Source of the DNA: Halalkalibacillus halophilus DSM 18494
GTDB lineage: Bacteria > Bacillota > Bacilli > Bacillales > Alkalibacillaceae
Direction: 5' to 3'
Assembly: GCF_000423105.1 (NCBI RefSeq)
Contig: NZ_AUHI01000012.1
Coordinates: forward strand, 1-64,000
Length of the DNA: 64,000 nt
In this document: positions 15,576-24,558 of the stretch, piece by piece
Numbering within the stretch: position 1 is the stretch's first letter
Layout of the letters: every line of letters starts with the position of its first letter
Notes under the pieces: generated by a model
The model's input: only the letters and a program-made list of their open reading frames with translations
Told to the model about the DNA's origin: nothing
The model's database searches: none
Made by a program: the position numbers and the translations under genes

Positions 15576-16568
15576 TTAACTAGATTGATATTTTTTAACG
15601 CGTTCGTCATAAAGCCAACATTCCCCGTAATGCTCTTCGCTGGCTTGATAACGAGGCGGATAAACCTTTTCGCAAGCCACCATTGCGTGCGGACATCTTG
15701 CTGTAAAAGGACATCCTTGAGGTGGCGAAAATAAATCAGGTGGAGTCCCATCAATCGGCTCTAACTTTTCCCCTTTTTTATCTAAGCGGGGGATGGAGTT
15801 AAGTAGCCCTTGTGTGTATGGGTGTAATGGTTCATAGAAAAGCTCATGTTTCGTACCCGATTCAATGATTTTACCGGCATACATCACGGCAATTCTGTCA
15901 GCAACTTTAGCCACCACACCTAGATCGTGCGTGATTAAAATAATTGCTACATTCGTTTCTTGTTGAATTCTTTCAAATAGCTCCAATATTTGTGCTTGGA
16001 TGGTTACGTCTAAAGCAGTTGTCGGTTCATCTGCAATTAAGAGATCGGGTTCACAGATAAGCGCTATTGCTATAACAATACGTTGACGCATACCGCCACT
16101 AAATTGGTGTGGATATTGTTTTAAACGTTCTTCTGGATAAGGGATCCCGACTAGATCTAGCATTTCTAACGCTTTGATCTTTGCTTCTTTATTAGAAATA
16201 TTGCGGTGCTGCTTTAACCCTTCTGTTAGCTGCGTTCCAATAGTTAGTGTTGGATTTAGCGCGGTCATTGGATCTTGGAAGATCATCGAAATATCTACCC
16301 CGCGGATTTTACGCATTTGTTTATCAGAGAGATTGACTAACTCACGGTCTTTAAATTTGATCGACCCTTGTGAAATTTTCCCTGGTGGTGTTGGAATCAG
16401 TTTCATTAAACTACTTGCTGTAACACTTTTACCACACCCAGATTCCCCAACAATTGCGAGTGTCTCGCCTTTATGTAAGTCGAAGGAGACACCTCGAACT
16501 GCCTTTACCTCTCCACCATACGTAAGGAAGGAAACATGTAAGTCATTTACTTCAAGAATTTTTTCCAT
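15576..16568 (-). CDS. dppD: Dipeptide ABC transporter ATP-binding protein DppD
   Basis: A 330-residue OppD/DppD ATPase with Walker A GESGCGKSV, signature SGGMRQR, Walker B LLIADEPTT, and the C-terminal cysteine cluster (CPFTARCPHAMVAC) of peptide-transporter ATPases. It is encoded between dppC and dppE, and gene spacings of 5 and 18 bp indicate one transcript. It works with YkfD. Confidence 0.94.
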   Translation of the reverse strand: MEKILEVNDLHVSFLTYGGEVKAVRGVSFDLHKGETLAIVGESGCGKSVTASSLMKLIPTPPGKISQGSIKFKDRELVNLSDKQMRKIRGVDISMIFQDPMTALNPTLTIGTQLTEGLKQHRNISNKEAKIKALEMLDLVGIPYPEERLKQYPHQFSGGMRQRIVIAIALICEPDLLIADEPTTALDVTIQAQILELFERIQQETNVAIILITHDLGVVAKVADRIAVMYAGKIIESGTKHELFYEPLHPYTQGLLNSIPRLDKKGEKLEPIDGTPPDLFSPPQGCPFTARCPHAMVACEKVYPPRYQASEEHYGECWLYDERVKKYQSS

Positions 16569-16573
16569 CGTTG

Positions 16574-17539
16574 TTACCTCCTAAGCTTCGGATCGAGGGC
16601 ATCTTGTAGTCCATCGCCAAGCACGTTGAATGCAAACATCGTTGCAGAAATGAAGAATGCTGGGAAGAATAAACGCCACCAGTGTCCAGAAAGAATAGTC
16701 GTTAGTGCGTCATTCGCCATCGTACCCCAACTTGCAAATGGGGATTGGATGCCTAATCCTAAGAAGCTTAAAAATGCTTCTGCAAATATTGCTGTTGGAA
16801 CCGTTAATGTCATTTGGACAATGATTGGTCCCATCGTATTTGGTAAAAGGTTTTTCTTTATAATTCTGCTCGTTTTTGCCCCGAAAGATTTCGATGCATG
16901 AACGAACTCTAGATTTTTAAGTTGTAACACCTGTCCACGTACAATCCTTGCCATACCAACCCAACCAGTAATCGTTAGGGCAAGTATAATAGTGAAAAGA
17001 CTTGGACCTAAAACAACTAATAATAGGATAACGACTAATAGATATGGTAGTCCGTAAAGAACCTCTACAAAACGCATCATGACATTATCTGTACGGCCGC
17101 CTTTATAGCCAGATATTCCTCCATAAATTACGCCAATACTGAAATCTATTAAAGCTGCCATAATCCCAACAAATAACGAGATTCTAGCTCCATACCATGT
17201 TCTAGTGAACACATCTCTTCCAAGGTCGTCTGTTCCAAACCAGTGATCCCAAGACGGAGGTTGATTTTGATTGGCAAGTGTAATTCCTCCTACAGAATAA
17301 GGAGTCAAATAAGGGCCTATGGTTGCCATAATCCCAAGTAGGATTAAAAATATGAGTCCACCCATTGCGATTTTATTTTTACGAAGGCGAATCCAAGCAT
17401 CTTGCCAATAAGATAAAGATGGTCTAATAACAGATTCACCATTCGATTGATCTCGGTCGACTTTTTCAAACCATTCAGAAGGGATGGATTCTTGCCTTGG
17501 ATCCTGTTGTTTTTCTTTCTCTACAGTGTACTGATCCAT
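16574..17539 (-). CDS. dppC: Dipeptide ABC transporter permease DppC
   Basis: A 321-residue inner-membrane permease. After a hydrophilic N-terminus of about 50 residues come a first membrane helix, the OppC_N-type region (HWFGTDDLGRDVFTRTWYGARISL), and further helices around the BPD_transp EAA loop (EFVHASKSFGAKTSRII). It begins 3 bp after the dppB stop. Confidence 0.94.
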   Translation of the reverse strand: MDQYTVEKEKQQDPRQESIPSEWFEKVDRDQSNGESVIRPSLSYWQDAWIRLRKNKIAMGGLIFLILLGIMATIGPYLTPYSVGGITLANQNQPPSWDHWFGTDDLGRDVFTRTWYGARISLFVGIMAALIDFSIGVIYGGISGYKGGRTDNVMMRFVEVLYGLPYLLVVILLLVVLGPSLFTIILALTITGWVGMARIVRGQVLQLKNLEFVHASKSFGAKTSRIIKKNLLPNTMGPIIVQMTLTVPTAIFAEAFLSFLGLGIQSPFASWGTMANDALTTILSGHWWRLFFPAFFISATMFAFNVLGDGLQDALDPKLRR

Positions 17540-17542
17540 GTA

Positions 17543-18475
17543 TTAATTCCCCTCTTCCTTATGAATTTTCACTCGTGGATCTAAGAAGCCGTATGTGATA
17601 TCAACAATAAATAATATCACTACAAGAAAAGCACTATAGAAGACAGTAGTACCCATGATGACGGGGTAGTCACGTTGATTAATACTTTCTACGAAATACT
17701 GTCCCATGCCAGGAATCGCAAAAATCTTTTCGATAACAAACGTACCGGTTAATACACCTGCTAAAATGGTTCCCATTATCGTGACGACGGGCATTAACGC
17801 ATTTTTAAGCGCGTGTTTAACGATAATAGTCATTGGGGACAACCCTTTTGCACGGGCCATCTTTATATAGTCTTGGGTCAGGACTTCTAACATGCTCGAC
17901 CTTGTTAATCTTGCAATTATCGCCATTGGACCGGTGGCTAACGCAATCGTAGGCAAGATCATATGCATTGGAGACGACCAGGTGGCTACAGGAAGAACCC
18001 CGGCGTTTACGGATAATTGTTGAATTAACAAGGTTGCTAACACGAAGTTAGGTATGGATATCCCTAAAACGGCAATGGTCATTGCGAGATAATCTATGAT
18101 TCCGTTATGTCTTAAAGCTGCTATAACGCCAAGGACAACCCCAGAAAGTAACGCTACCGTAACAGAAATAATTCCTAACTCCGCTGAGATCGGAAACCCT
18201 CGGCTGAGCAAATCATTTACACTATCATTCGGTTTTTTAATCGAAGGACCATAATCAAATGTAGCAATGGATTTTAGGTAACCCGCATATTGAACGAGAG
18301 GTGACTGATCTAAATTGAAGTGTGCTTCTAAGTTTGCCTGTACAGCTTCATTAGAAGTTCTCTCTTCATTAAAAGGTGACCCAGGAATCGCATTCATCAA
18401 CACAAAAGTTAGTGTTGCGATAATCCATATAGTCATAATCATTAATAGAAATCGTTTAATCGTATACTTCAGCAA
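17543..18475 (-). CDS. dppB: Dipeptide ABC transporter permease DppB
   Basis: A 310-residue permease with six predicted membrane helices and the EAA motif (DYIKMARAKGLSPMTIIVKH). The segment IPGSPFNEERTSNEAVQ closely matches B. subtilis DppB. The start is TTG at 18475, 7 nt behind AGGGGGG; no ATG is available upstream in frame. It forms the channel with DppC. Confidence 0.93.
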   Translation of the reverse strand: MLKYTIKRFLLMIMTIWIIATLTFVLMNAIPGSPFNEERTSNEAVQANLEAHFNLDQSPLVQYAGYLKSIATFDYGPSIKKPNDSVNDLLSRGFPISAELGIISVTVALLSGVVLGVIAALRHNGIIDYLAMTIAVLGISIPNFVLATLLIQQLSVNAGVLPVATWSSPMHMILPTIALATGPMAIIARLTRSSMLEVLTQDYIKMARAKGLSPMTIIVKHALKNALMPVVTIMGTILAGVLTGTFVIEKIFAIPGMGQYFVESINQRDYPVIMGTTVFYSAFLVVILFIVDITYGFLDPRVKIHKEEGN

Positions 18476-18491
18476 AACAATTCCCCCCTAA

Positions 18492-19316
18492 TTAAGAGAA
18501 GGTGGTACGCATAGCAAGTTCTGTCATAACAAGCATCGCGCGATACGCTTCTAATATGTCTTTTGCTTCAAATTTTACTATACAGCTATTTGGTTCTATT
18601 TCTGTTCCCGGCATTAAACTCGCCCATTCCGCTTGCCCGTAATTTACGAACTCAATTCGTAACGTAGGATTTTTAGGCGGGACGAGCGGTTCGACTTGAT
18701 GACGATTTTCAATCGCATGTTGTACTTTGTTATAGACAAGTTCATAAGCGCGTTTTGGTGGGAGCGTTTTCACAGCTGACCTTGTAATCGACTGTTTGAC
18801 AGCAGCAGTTGTTACATTCGGGATTAATTCTTCTGCTTCTTTTGCAGCTTGATCGTCGCCTCCAACGAAAATAACAGGAACGCCGTGATGACCAGCAACA
18901 TAAGCGTTTAACCCTAATTCCCCAACGGCAATATCATTAATGAAGAAATTACGCACTCCAAAAATCATCGAATGTGACATCACTCCTGGTTGTCCAGCTC
19001 TCGCGTGATAGCCTAAAAACATCGCGCCATCTGTTTGCCCCGTAATTCCTTCAACCATGGAGAATGGTTTAACTCCTCCTGTAATCAAATCTGCTCGTGG
19101 GTCTAATTCATCCACTAGAAGGTTGTTCATCTTCGAATGACTGTCATTAACTAAAAAGTCAGTACAGCCATGGTCAAAAGCTGAGCGTATGACATGATTT
19201 GTTTCTTCCGTCATTAATTTTCTTCCGCGTTCATAATTATGTAAGTTAGATTGTACGAAGGTATGGTCAGGCAATCCATTAATGCCTTCCATATCGACTG
19301 ATAAATGTAATTTCAA
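18492..19316 (-). CDS. dppA: D-aminopeptidase DppA
   Basis: A 274-residue zinc D-aminopeptidase (M55 family) that releases N-terminal D-amino acids from D,D-peptides in the cytoplasm. Zinc-binding segments SVDMEG, NDSHSKMN and LGYHARAG are clear. I start at TTG 19316 behind GGGGAGG with 9-nt spacing. This gives KLHLSVDMEG at the N-terminus and the 274-residue length of the B. subtilis protein; an in-frame extension to 19373 has no ribosome site and no similarity. It is the first gene of the nine-gene operon. Confidence 0.94.
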   Translation of the reverse strand: MKLHLSVDMEGINGLPDHTFVQSNLHNYERGRKLMTEETNHVIRSAFDHGCTDFLVNDSHSKMNNLLVDELDPRADLITGGVKPFSMVEGITGQTDGAMFLGYHARAGQPGVMSHSMIFGVRNFFINDIAVGELGLNAYVAGHHGVPVIFVGGDDQAAKEAEELIPNVTTAAVKQSITRSAVKTLPPKRAYELVYNKVQHAIENRHQVEPLVPPKNPTLRIEFVNYGQAEWASLMPGTEIEPNSCIVKFEAKDILEAYRAMLVMTELAMRTTFS

Positions 19317-19371
19317 CAAGTGATGCCTCCCCTTGAATAATGAATAAACATAACATGAAATGAATTTAAAC

Positions 19372-19411
19372 AATTTTCAAAAATATTATCAAATCCTGAC
19401 AAATAATGCAA
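19372..19411 (-). promoter_or_regulatory. dpp operon promoter with overlapping CodY-like box
   Basis: Read on the minus strand, TTGCAT (19406-19411) and TAATAT (19383-19388) are 17 bp apart. AATTTTCAAAAATAT (19372-19386 on the plus strand) matches the CodY box AATTTTCWGAAAATT at 12 of 15 positions and covers the -10 and start site. The dpp operon of B. subtilis is a classic CodY target. Confidence 0.65.
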
Positions 19412-19491
19412 TGGGAGTAAAGCAGTAGATATACTGAAATAGTAATAACTACGCGGATTTTTGGGCTAAAATATTTTTTTAAGTAAACTAG

Positions 19492-19506
19492 GATTTTTTA
19501 AAAATT
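19492..19506. promoter_or_regulatory. Second CodY-like box between dppA and acsA
   Basis: GATTTTTTAAAAATT matches the CodY consensus at 12 of 15 positions. It lies about 85 bp upstream of the dpp -35 and just before the acsA promoter, so it could serve either. The surrounding sequence is very AT-rich, which raises the chance of a coincidental match. Confidence 0.35.
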
Positions 19507-19517
19507 ATAGTCAATGC

Positions 19518-19546
19518 TTTTCATTTTGGGGAATGTTTTATACAAT
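19518..19546 (+). promoter_or_regulatory. Candidate sigma-A promoter of acsA
   Basis: TTTTCA (19518-19523) and TACAAT (19541-19546) have 17-bp spacing. The leader to the acsA ATG would be about 115 nt; I saw no clear catabolite-response element in it. Confidence 0.45.
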
Positions 19547-19670
19547 GGAAGATAGTAACTGAATATTTTAAATTTTATTTACATTGAGAATTCTTACCTG
19601 CGTTTAAATACGTGGTGTGGGGGTAAAGTTTACTAAGAATCAATATAATCTTCGATAAAGAGGTGTCCTT

Positions 19671-21386
19671 ATGAGTGAAAGCGTTTTAAAAGCAAATAGT
19701 ACAAAACATAATTTAAGTGATTACGAACAAATGCGAAAAGAGTTTGACTGGGAGCAAGTGAAGAAAGACTTCTCCTTTGACCAGACTGGAAAAGTAAATG
19801 CTGCGTATGAAGCGATTGATCGTCACGCAGAAAATCCAGATAAGAAAAATCAAATTGCTCTATATTATCAGGATGGCGAACGCGGGGAATCGTTAACGTT
19901 TGAAGACATTAAAAATCAAAGTAACCAGTTTGCAAATGTACTGAAGAAAGAAGGCATTGTAAAAGGGGATCGTGTCTTCATGTTCATGCCTCGTTCTCCA
20001 GAGTTTTATGCTTGTTTCTTTGGTGTATTAAAGGTAGGAGCTATTGCTGGTCCACTGTTTGAAGCGTTTATGCAGCAAGCGGTACAAGACCGTTTAGAAG
20101 ATAGTGAGGCGAAGATGTTAATCACTACGCCTGACTTACTTGATCGGGTACCAGTAGATGAATTACCTCATTTAGAGAAAGTTGTTTTAGTAGGTGACTC
20201 GAAAGATATTAAAGATGGATATGTAGATTTCTATAAGTCCATGGACGGCGAAAACACCTCGTTTGATATTGAATGGGTGGACTTAGAAGATGGGATGTTA
20301 ATTCATTATACATCCGGTTCCACCGGTAAACCTAAAGGTGTTTATCATGTGCATAATGCGATGATTCAGCATTACCAAACAGGAAAATGGGTGTTAGATT
20401 TACAAGAAGATGATATTTATTGGTGTACAGCTGACCCGGGTTGGGTGACTGGTACTAGTTATGGAATTTTTGCTCCGTGGTTAAATGGAGTAACCAATGT
20501 GATAATTGGTGGACGATTTAGCCCAGATGCATGGTATGGTGCGTTAGATCAGTTTAATGTGAGTGTTTGGTACTCTGCTCCAACTGCTTTCCGAAAACTG
20601 ATGAGCGCAGGTGCAGAAGCGGTGGAGAAGCACGATTTATCGAATTTACGCCATATCTTAAGTGTCGGCGAGCCATTGAACCCAGAAGTAATCCACTGGG
20701 GATTAAAAGCGTTCGACTTACGTATTCACGATACATGGTGGATGACAGAAACGGGTGGAATGCTGATTTGTAATTACCCGTCTATGGATATTCGCCCAGG
20801 TTCTATGGGTAAACCGTTTCCTGGTATAGAAGCATCGATTGTAGACGACCAGGGGAATGAGCTGCCTCCAAACCAAATGGGTAACTTAGCAATTAAGCGC
20901 GGATGGCCATCGATGATGCGTGCCATTTGGAAGCGACCTGAAAAATTTGAAAGCTATTTCGTTAATGGCTGGTATGTTTCAGGCGATAGTGCTTATATGG
21001 ATGAAGATGGTTACTTTTGGTTCCAAGGTCGTTTAGATGATGTGATTAATACGAGCGGGGAACGTGTTGGACCATTTGAAGTAGAGAGTAAGCTAATTGA
21101 ACATGAAGCCGTATCAGAAGCCGGAGTAATCGGTAAACCAGATCCTGAACGCGGAGAAATTATTAAAGCTTTCATTTCACTGAATGATGGTTATACGGAG
21201 TCTGATGAACTTCTAGAAGAAATTCGTCAGTTCGTTAAAAAAGGATTCGCAGCACATGCGGCACCACGGGAAATTGAAGTAACAGATAGTATTCCGAAGA
21301 CACGTAGTGGTAAAATCATGCGTCGATTACTAAAATCGAGAGAGCTTGGTTTACCTGAAGGGGATACTTCTACTTTAGAAGAATAG
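19671..21386 (+). CDS. acsA: Acetyl-CoA synthetase
   Basis: A 571-residue AMP-forming acetate-CoA ligase of the AcsA type found in bacilli (572 residues in B. subtilis). The adenylate motif YTSGSTGKPKG, the WWMTETGG motif and the C-terminal PKTRSGKIMRR are present; the lysine in the last is the acetylation site that controls activity in this family. It makes acetyl-CoA from acetate when preferred carbon is gone. The ATG follows AAAGAGGTG. It is monocistronic with its own promoter and terminator. The acuABC deacetylation genes are not beside it. Confidence 0.92.
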   Translation: MSESVLKANSTKHNLSDYEQMRKEFDWEQVKKDFSFDQTGKVNAAYEAIDRHAENPDKKNQIALYYQDGERGESLTFEDIKNQSNQFANVLKKEGIVKGDRVFMFMPRSPEFYACFFGVLKVGAIAGPLFEAFMQQAVQDRLEDSEAKMLITTPDLLDRVPVDELPHLEKVVLVGDSKDIKDGYVDFYKSMDGENTSFDIEWVDLEDGMLIHYTSGSTGKPKGVYHVHNAMIQHYQTGKWVLDLQEDDIYWCTADPGWVTGTSYGIFAPWLNGVTNVIIGGRFSPDAWYGALDQFNVSVWYSAPTAFRKLMSAGAEAVEKHDLSNLRHILSVGEPLNPEVIHWGLKAFDLRIHDTWWMTETGGMLICNYPSMDIRPGSMGKPFPGIEASIVDDQGNELPPNQMGNLAIKRGWPSMMRAIWKRPEKFESYFVNGWYVSGDSAYMDEDGYFWFQGRLDDVINTSGERVGPFEVESKLIEHEAVSEAGVIGKPDPERGEIIKAFISLNDGYTESDELLEEIRQFVKKGFAAHAAPREIEVTDSIPKTRSGKIMRRLLKSRELGLPEGDTSTLEE

Positions 21387-21399
21387 AGTGTTATATGAG

Positions 21400-21434
21400 T
21401 CCTAGCTAGTTAAATTACTAGCTAGGATTTTTTT
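21400..21434 (+). terminator. Rho-independent terminator of acsA
   Basis: TCCTAGCTAGT (21400-21410) pairs with ACTAGCTAGGA (21417-21427), followed by seven T. Confidence 0.92.
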
Positions 21435-21496
21435 ATAAAAAGAAAGGATAAAGCTTCTGCCATAGAATACGGTTCTATGGTATTTTTGATCACAAG

Positions 21497-21654
21497 GGAT
21501 TTCTGGATATAAGGTTACTTTTGTGGATAAAGTTAACTTTTTATGGATATATGTGCAAGAATTCTGGATATTCTCGCGACAATTCTGGATTTAAAAATAT
21601 TCTCGTGGATAAACGAGGAGAATTCTTGATATGAAGCGACTTTTCTGGATAACG
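21497..21654 (+). repeat. Eight-unit TGGATA element, copy B
   Basis: Words start at 21504, 21524, 21544, 21565, 21586, 21606, 21626 and 21646, so steps are 20, 20, 21, 21, 20, 20 and 20 bp as in copy A. Spacers match copy A unit by unit: unit 3 ends in AGAATTC, unit 4 carries CTCGCGAC, unit 6 is AACGAGGAG, unit 7 GAAGCG. It lies after the acsA terminator. The remaining 135 bp before the next gene show no feature I can name. Confidence 0.88.
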
Positions 21655-21789
21655 AACTCCTTTTCGAATTTCTAATGTCTTATCTCTAAGGGTGGATTGA
21701 TAACTTCCTTACCTCTAATAGATTAGAGACTCGAAATTTAGGGTATTACTTAGCATACATACAATAAATTAAGGTAGAAGGTGAAAGGA

Positions 21790-23100
21790 TTGAATCAAGA
21801 GATATATGACTTCATAGGAATTGGAATCGGTCCATATAATTTAGGTTTAGCTGCCTTAACAGAGAACGTGGAGGAACTCGATGGCATATTTTTCGATCAA
21901 ACTCCACGCATGGAGTGGCATCCAGGAATGTTGATCGAGGGAACCGATCTTCAAGTTCCTTTCATGGCAGATTTAGTTACGTTTGCAGATCCGACTAATA
22001 AGTACAGTTATTTAAATTATTTACGAGATCACAAGCGACTATATAAGTTTTTCTTTTATCAAAAGTTAGAAATCCCACGTTATGAATACAACCATTATTT
22101 ACAATGGGCATCAGATCATATAAAAGGGCTCTACTTCGGAAAAAAAGTAGTCGATGTCAGGAACGAATCGAACCAACAAGAATCTCTTTATAAAGTAGTC
22201 GTAAAAGATATGGAGACAGGTGAGGAAACATTCTATTATTGTAGACATGTTGTAATGGCGACTGGTGCCAAGCCAATGATCCTTGATTCTATGGCTGGAT
22301 TTCCTGAAAATGATGTACTTCATACAAGCAGGTACGTTTATGAAAAAGAAAACCTATTAAAATCTAGCCATATTACGGTTGTTGGTTCTGGTCAGAGTGC
22401 AGCAGAGGTGTTTTACGATTTACTGGAGGAAAGAGAGAATAAAGAGTTTAAGCTGACATGGTTCACGCGTTCAGAAGGGATCTTTCAATTAGAAGCGGCG
22501 AAGATTGGACAAGAGTTCTTTGGCCCTGACTATGTGAATTATTTCCACGGATTAGACTTCGAAAAGCGTAAAGAAGCCCTCGATACACTGGAGCCTTTGC
22601 GAAACGGGATTGATTATAGTACATTGAACGGAATTTATGAACTTTTATATCATTATTCATCAGGAGAAAGAAATCCTAATATAACGATACAACCTTTAAC
22701 TGAAGTAAATGAAATTACTAAAGATGACAGTGCGTATACTTTGCACTGTGAACAGTGGCAAAAAGAGGATAAATTTGAATATAAGTCAGATAAAGTGATT
22801 TTGGCGACAGGGTATCAACCGAATATTCCGGAATGGTTTAATGAAAGATTTGCAGAAGAAATTCATTGGGAGGATGACAAACGTTTTGAGGTATCTCGTA
22901 ACTACCGTTTACATTTTAAAGACCAACGAGAAAATCACTTTTATGTCGTAACCAACCTTGAACATTCCCATGGGACAGCAGCAACGAATTTAGGACTAGC
23001 TGTGCAGCGGAATATGGAAATTATAAATGACATATTAGGAAGAGAAGCGTATAACACAACCCAAAAAGGGATTTTTCAGCAGTTTGAAATGGACTCTTAG
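21790..23100 (+). CDS. L-lysine/L-ornithine N-hydroxylase family protein (IucD-like)
   Basis: A protein of about 436 residues of the flavin N-hydroxylating monooxygenase family (IucD/SidA/PvdA). The FAD motif GIGIGPYNLGLA, the NADPH region VVGSGQSAAEVF and the C-terminal LATGYQP are visible. It adds a hydroxyl to the side-chain amine of lysine or ornithine in hydroxamate siderophore synthesis. Start TTG 21790 gives MNQEIYDFIGIG, typical of IucD, 5 nt after AGAAGGTGA; the GTG at 21781 falls inside that site. No siderophore synthetase, transporter or Fur box is adjacent, so the pathway partner must lie elsewhere. Confidence 0.85.
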   Translation: MNQEIYDFIGIGIGPYNLGLAALTENVEELDGIFFDQTPRMEWHPGMLIEGTDLQVPFMADLVTFADPTNKYSYLNYLRDHKRLYKFFFYQKLEIPRYEYNHYLQWASDHIKGLYFGKKVVDVRNESNQQESLYKVVVKDMETGEETFYYCRHVVMATGAKPMILDSMAGFPENDVLHTSRYVYEKENLLKSSHITVVGSGQSAAEVFYDLLEERENKEFKLTWFTRSEGIFQLEAAKIGQEFFGPDYVNYFHGLDFEKRKEALDTLEPLRNGIDYSTLNGIYELLYHYSSGERNPNITIQPLTEVNEITKDDSAYTLHCEQWQKEDKFEYKSDKVILATGYQPNIPEWFNERFAEEIHWEDDKRFEVSRNYRLHFKDQRENHFYVVTNLEHSHGTAATNLGLAVQRNMEIINDILGREAYNTTQKGIFQQFEMDS

Positions 23101-23170
23101 ATGATGTTTGAGTAATTACAAATCGGGAATATATTCCATGTAACCTAATTTCAAGAGGAGGATTTGAGTT

Positions 23171-23683
23171 ATGACAAAACGAATTGCATGCTTAATTACA
23201 AATATGTTTGAAGATAGTGAGTATACGGAGCCGGCTAACGCTTATCGAGAAGCAGGCCATGAAGTTATAACAATTGAAAAAGAAGCAGGAAAGATTGTTA
23301 CTGGTAAACAAGGAGAAGCTGAAGTTGAAATTGATTTCAGTATCGATGATGTAAATGCAGATGAATTTGATGCATTGTTCATCCCAGGTGGTTTCTCACC
23401 AGATCTTTTACGTGGAGATGATCGATTTGTAGAGTTTACAAAATTCTTCATGAAAAAAGAAAAGCCTGTCTTTGCAATATGTCATGGGCCGCAGCTTCTT
23501 ATTACAGCTAAAACCTTAGAAGGTCACACGGCTACAGGGTTCAAATCTATTGCAGTTGACATGGAATATGCTGGTGCAACGTTTAAAGACGAAGAGGTTG
23601 TCGTTTGTGGCGACCACTTAGTAACTAGCCGAACACCTGACGACATTCCAGCATTTAATCGTGAATCACTGAAGTTACTGTAA
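23171..23683 (+). CDS. DJ-1/PfpI family protein (YfkM/YraA-like)
   Basis: A 170-residue class-I glutamine-amidotransferase-like protein. The nucleophile elbow AICHGPQ holds the reactive cysteine and the N-terminal FEDSEY holds the conserved glutamate. Proteins of this type are described as general-stress proteins or glyoxal/methylglyoxal-handling enzymes. It is transcribed alone behind a good AGAGGAGGA site and closed by a hairpin terminator. Precise activity cannot be told from sequence. Confidence 0.9.
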   Translation: MTKRIACLITNMFEDSEYTEPANAYREAGHEVITIEKEAGKIVTGKQGEAEVEIDFSIDDVNADEFDALFIPGGFSPDLLRGDDRFVEFTKFFMKKEKPVFAICHGPQLLITAKTLEGHTATGFKSIAVDMEYAGATFKDEEVVVCGDHLVTSRTPDDIPAFNRESLKLL

Positions 23684-23717
23684 GAGTAAAATGGATAGGT
23701 ATAGTAAAAGATAAAAT

Positions 23718-23754
23718 AGGAGCTGGAGGTTTTATAACCTACCAGCTCCTTCTT
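23718..23754 (+). terminator. Terminator of the PfpI-family gene
   Basis: AGGAGCTG and CAGCTCCT enclose an inner AGGTT / AACCT pair (23718-23750); the T-run TTCTT is imperfect. Confidence 0.75.
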
Positions 23755-23799
23755 GGTTAAAAGTGTTTTTTAAAAAAGTAGACTAGAGAGGTGAAAACT

Positions 23800-24558
23800 G
23801 TGATTGTAACTGATGGTGGAGATCATTTTAAGTTAATTGAACAACATGAGCATGCTCAAATCAGTGGCGTCATTGCAGATTATTGGCCTAAACAACTCTT
23901 TAAAGGAATCGATTTACGCGATGATGTGATTTATGCAGCATATAACCACGACTGTGGCTGGAAAGCACTTGACGCCAATCCTGAGTGGAATGGCGAAAAA
24001 GATGCACCATATTCTTTCATGACTTATCCAAATGAAATAAAAGTGAAATATTACGAAGCAGGAATCGATGAGGTACAAAAGGAATCGGATTATGCAGCAT
24101 TACTTTGTAGCATGCACTATCAATCTTTTTTTAAGAACCCTACAGAAAACGACATGGTTTTCGGATTTATTTCCCGGGAAATAAAACGTCAAAATGATAT
24201 TAAAGCTCGGCTCGAAGGTCAAATCCAATCTGATATTGTCGAATTCCACTTTAAACTGCTTCAATTTTGTGATGATCTATCATTATATTTTTGCCTAAAC
24301 CACCCCGGAACGGCTAAAAGCAATGAAATTGGAATGTTTCAAGATGGTTTTAGACAAATTTTTGATGGAATTGATGAAAAGATTATTGCGAACTGGGTAA
24401 GTGATCAAGCGATAGAAATTAAGCCATTTCCGTTTGAACTCTCGTTTCCTGTAACTGTTTCTATGAAAGAAATAGATAAATCGGTCATTGATCAAATGGG
24501 CATTCATGATGCTTATTATCAAACAGACTATTCTAAAAGAACAGCTACCTTTAGATAA
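23800..24558 (+). CDS. DUF3891 family protein
   Basis: A protein of about 252 residues recognised as DUF3891. The N-terminal half has GDHFKLIEQHEHAQISG and YNHDCGWKALD, a histidine-rich pattern like an HD-type metal site, and LLCSMHYQSFF follows. Function is unknown. I prefer GTG 23800, 5 nt from AGAGAGGTGA, over GTG 23791 which lies in the ribosome site. Its stop codon (24556-24558) abuts the stop of yaaH on the other strand with no gap and no terminator between. Confidence 0.85.
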   Translation: MIVTDGGDHFKLIEQHEHAQISGVIADYWPKQLFKGIDLRDDVIYAAYNHDCGWKALDANPEWNGEKDAPYSFMTYPNEIKVKYYEAGIDEVQKESDYAALLCSMHYQSFFKNPTENDMVFGFISREIKRQNDIKARLEGQIQSDIVEFHFKLLQFCDDLSLYFCLNHPGTAKSNEIGMFQDGFRQIFDGIDEKIIANWVSDQAIEIKPFPFELSFPVTVSMKEIDKSVIDQMGIHDAYYQTDYSKRTATFR

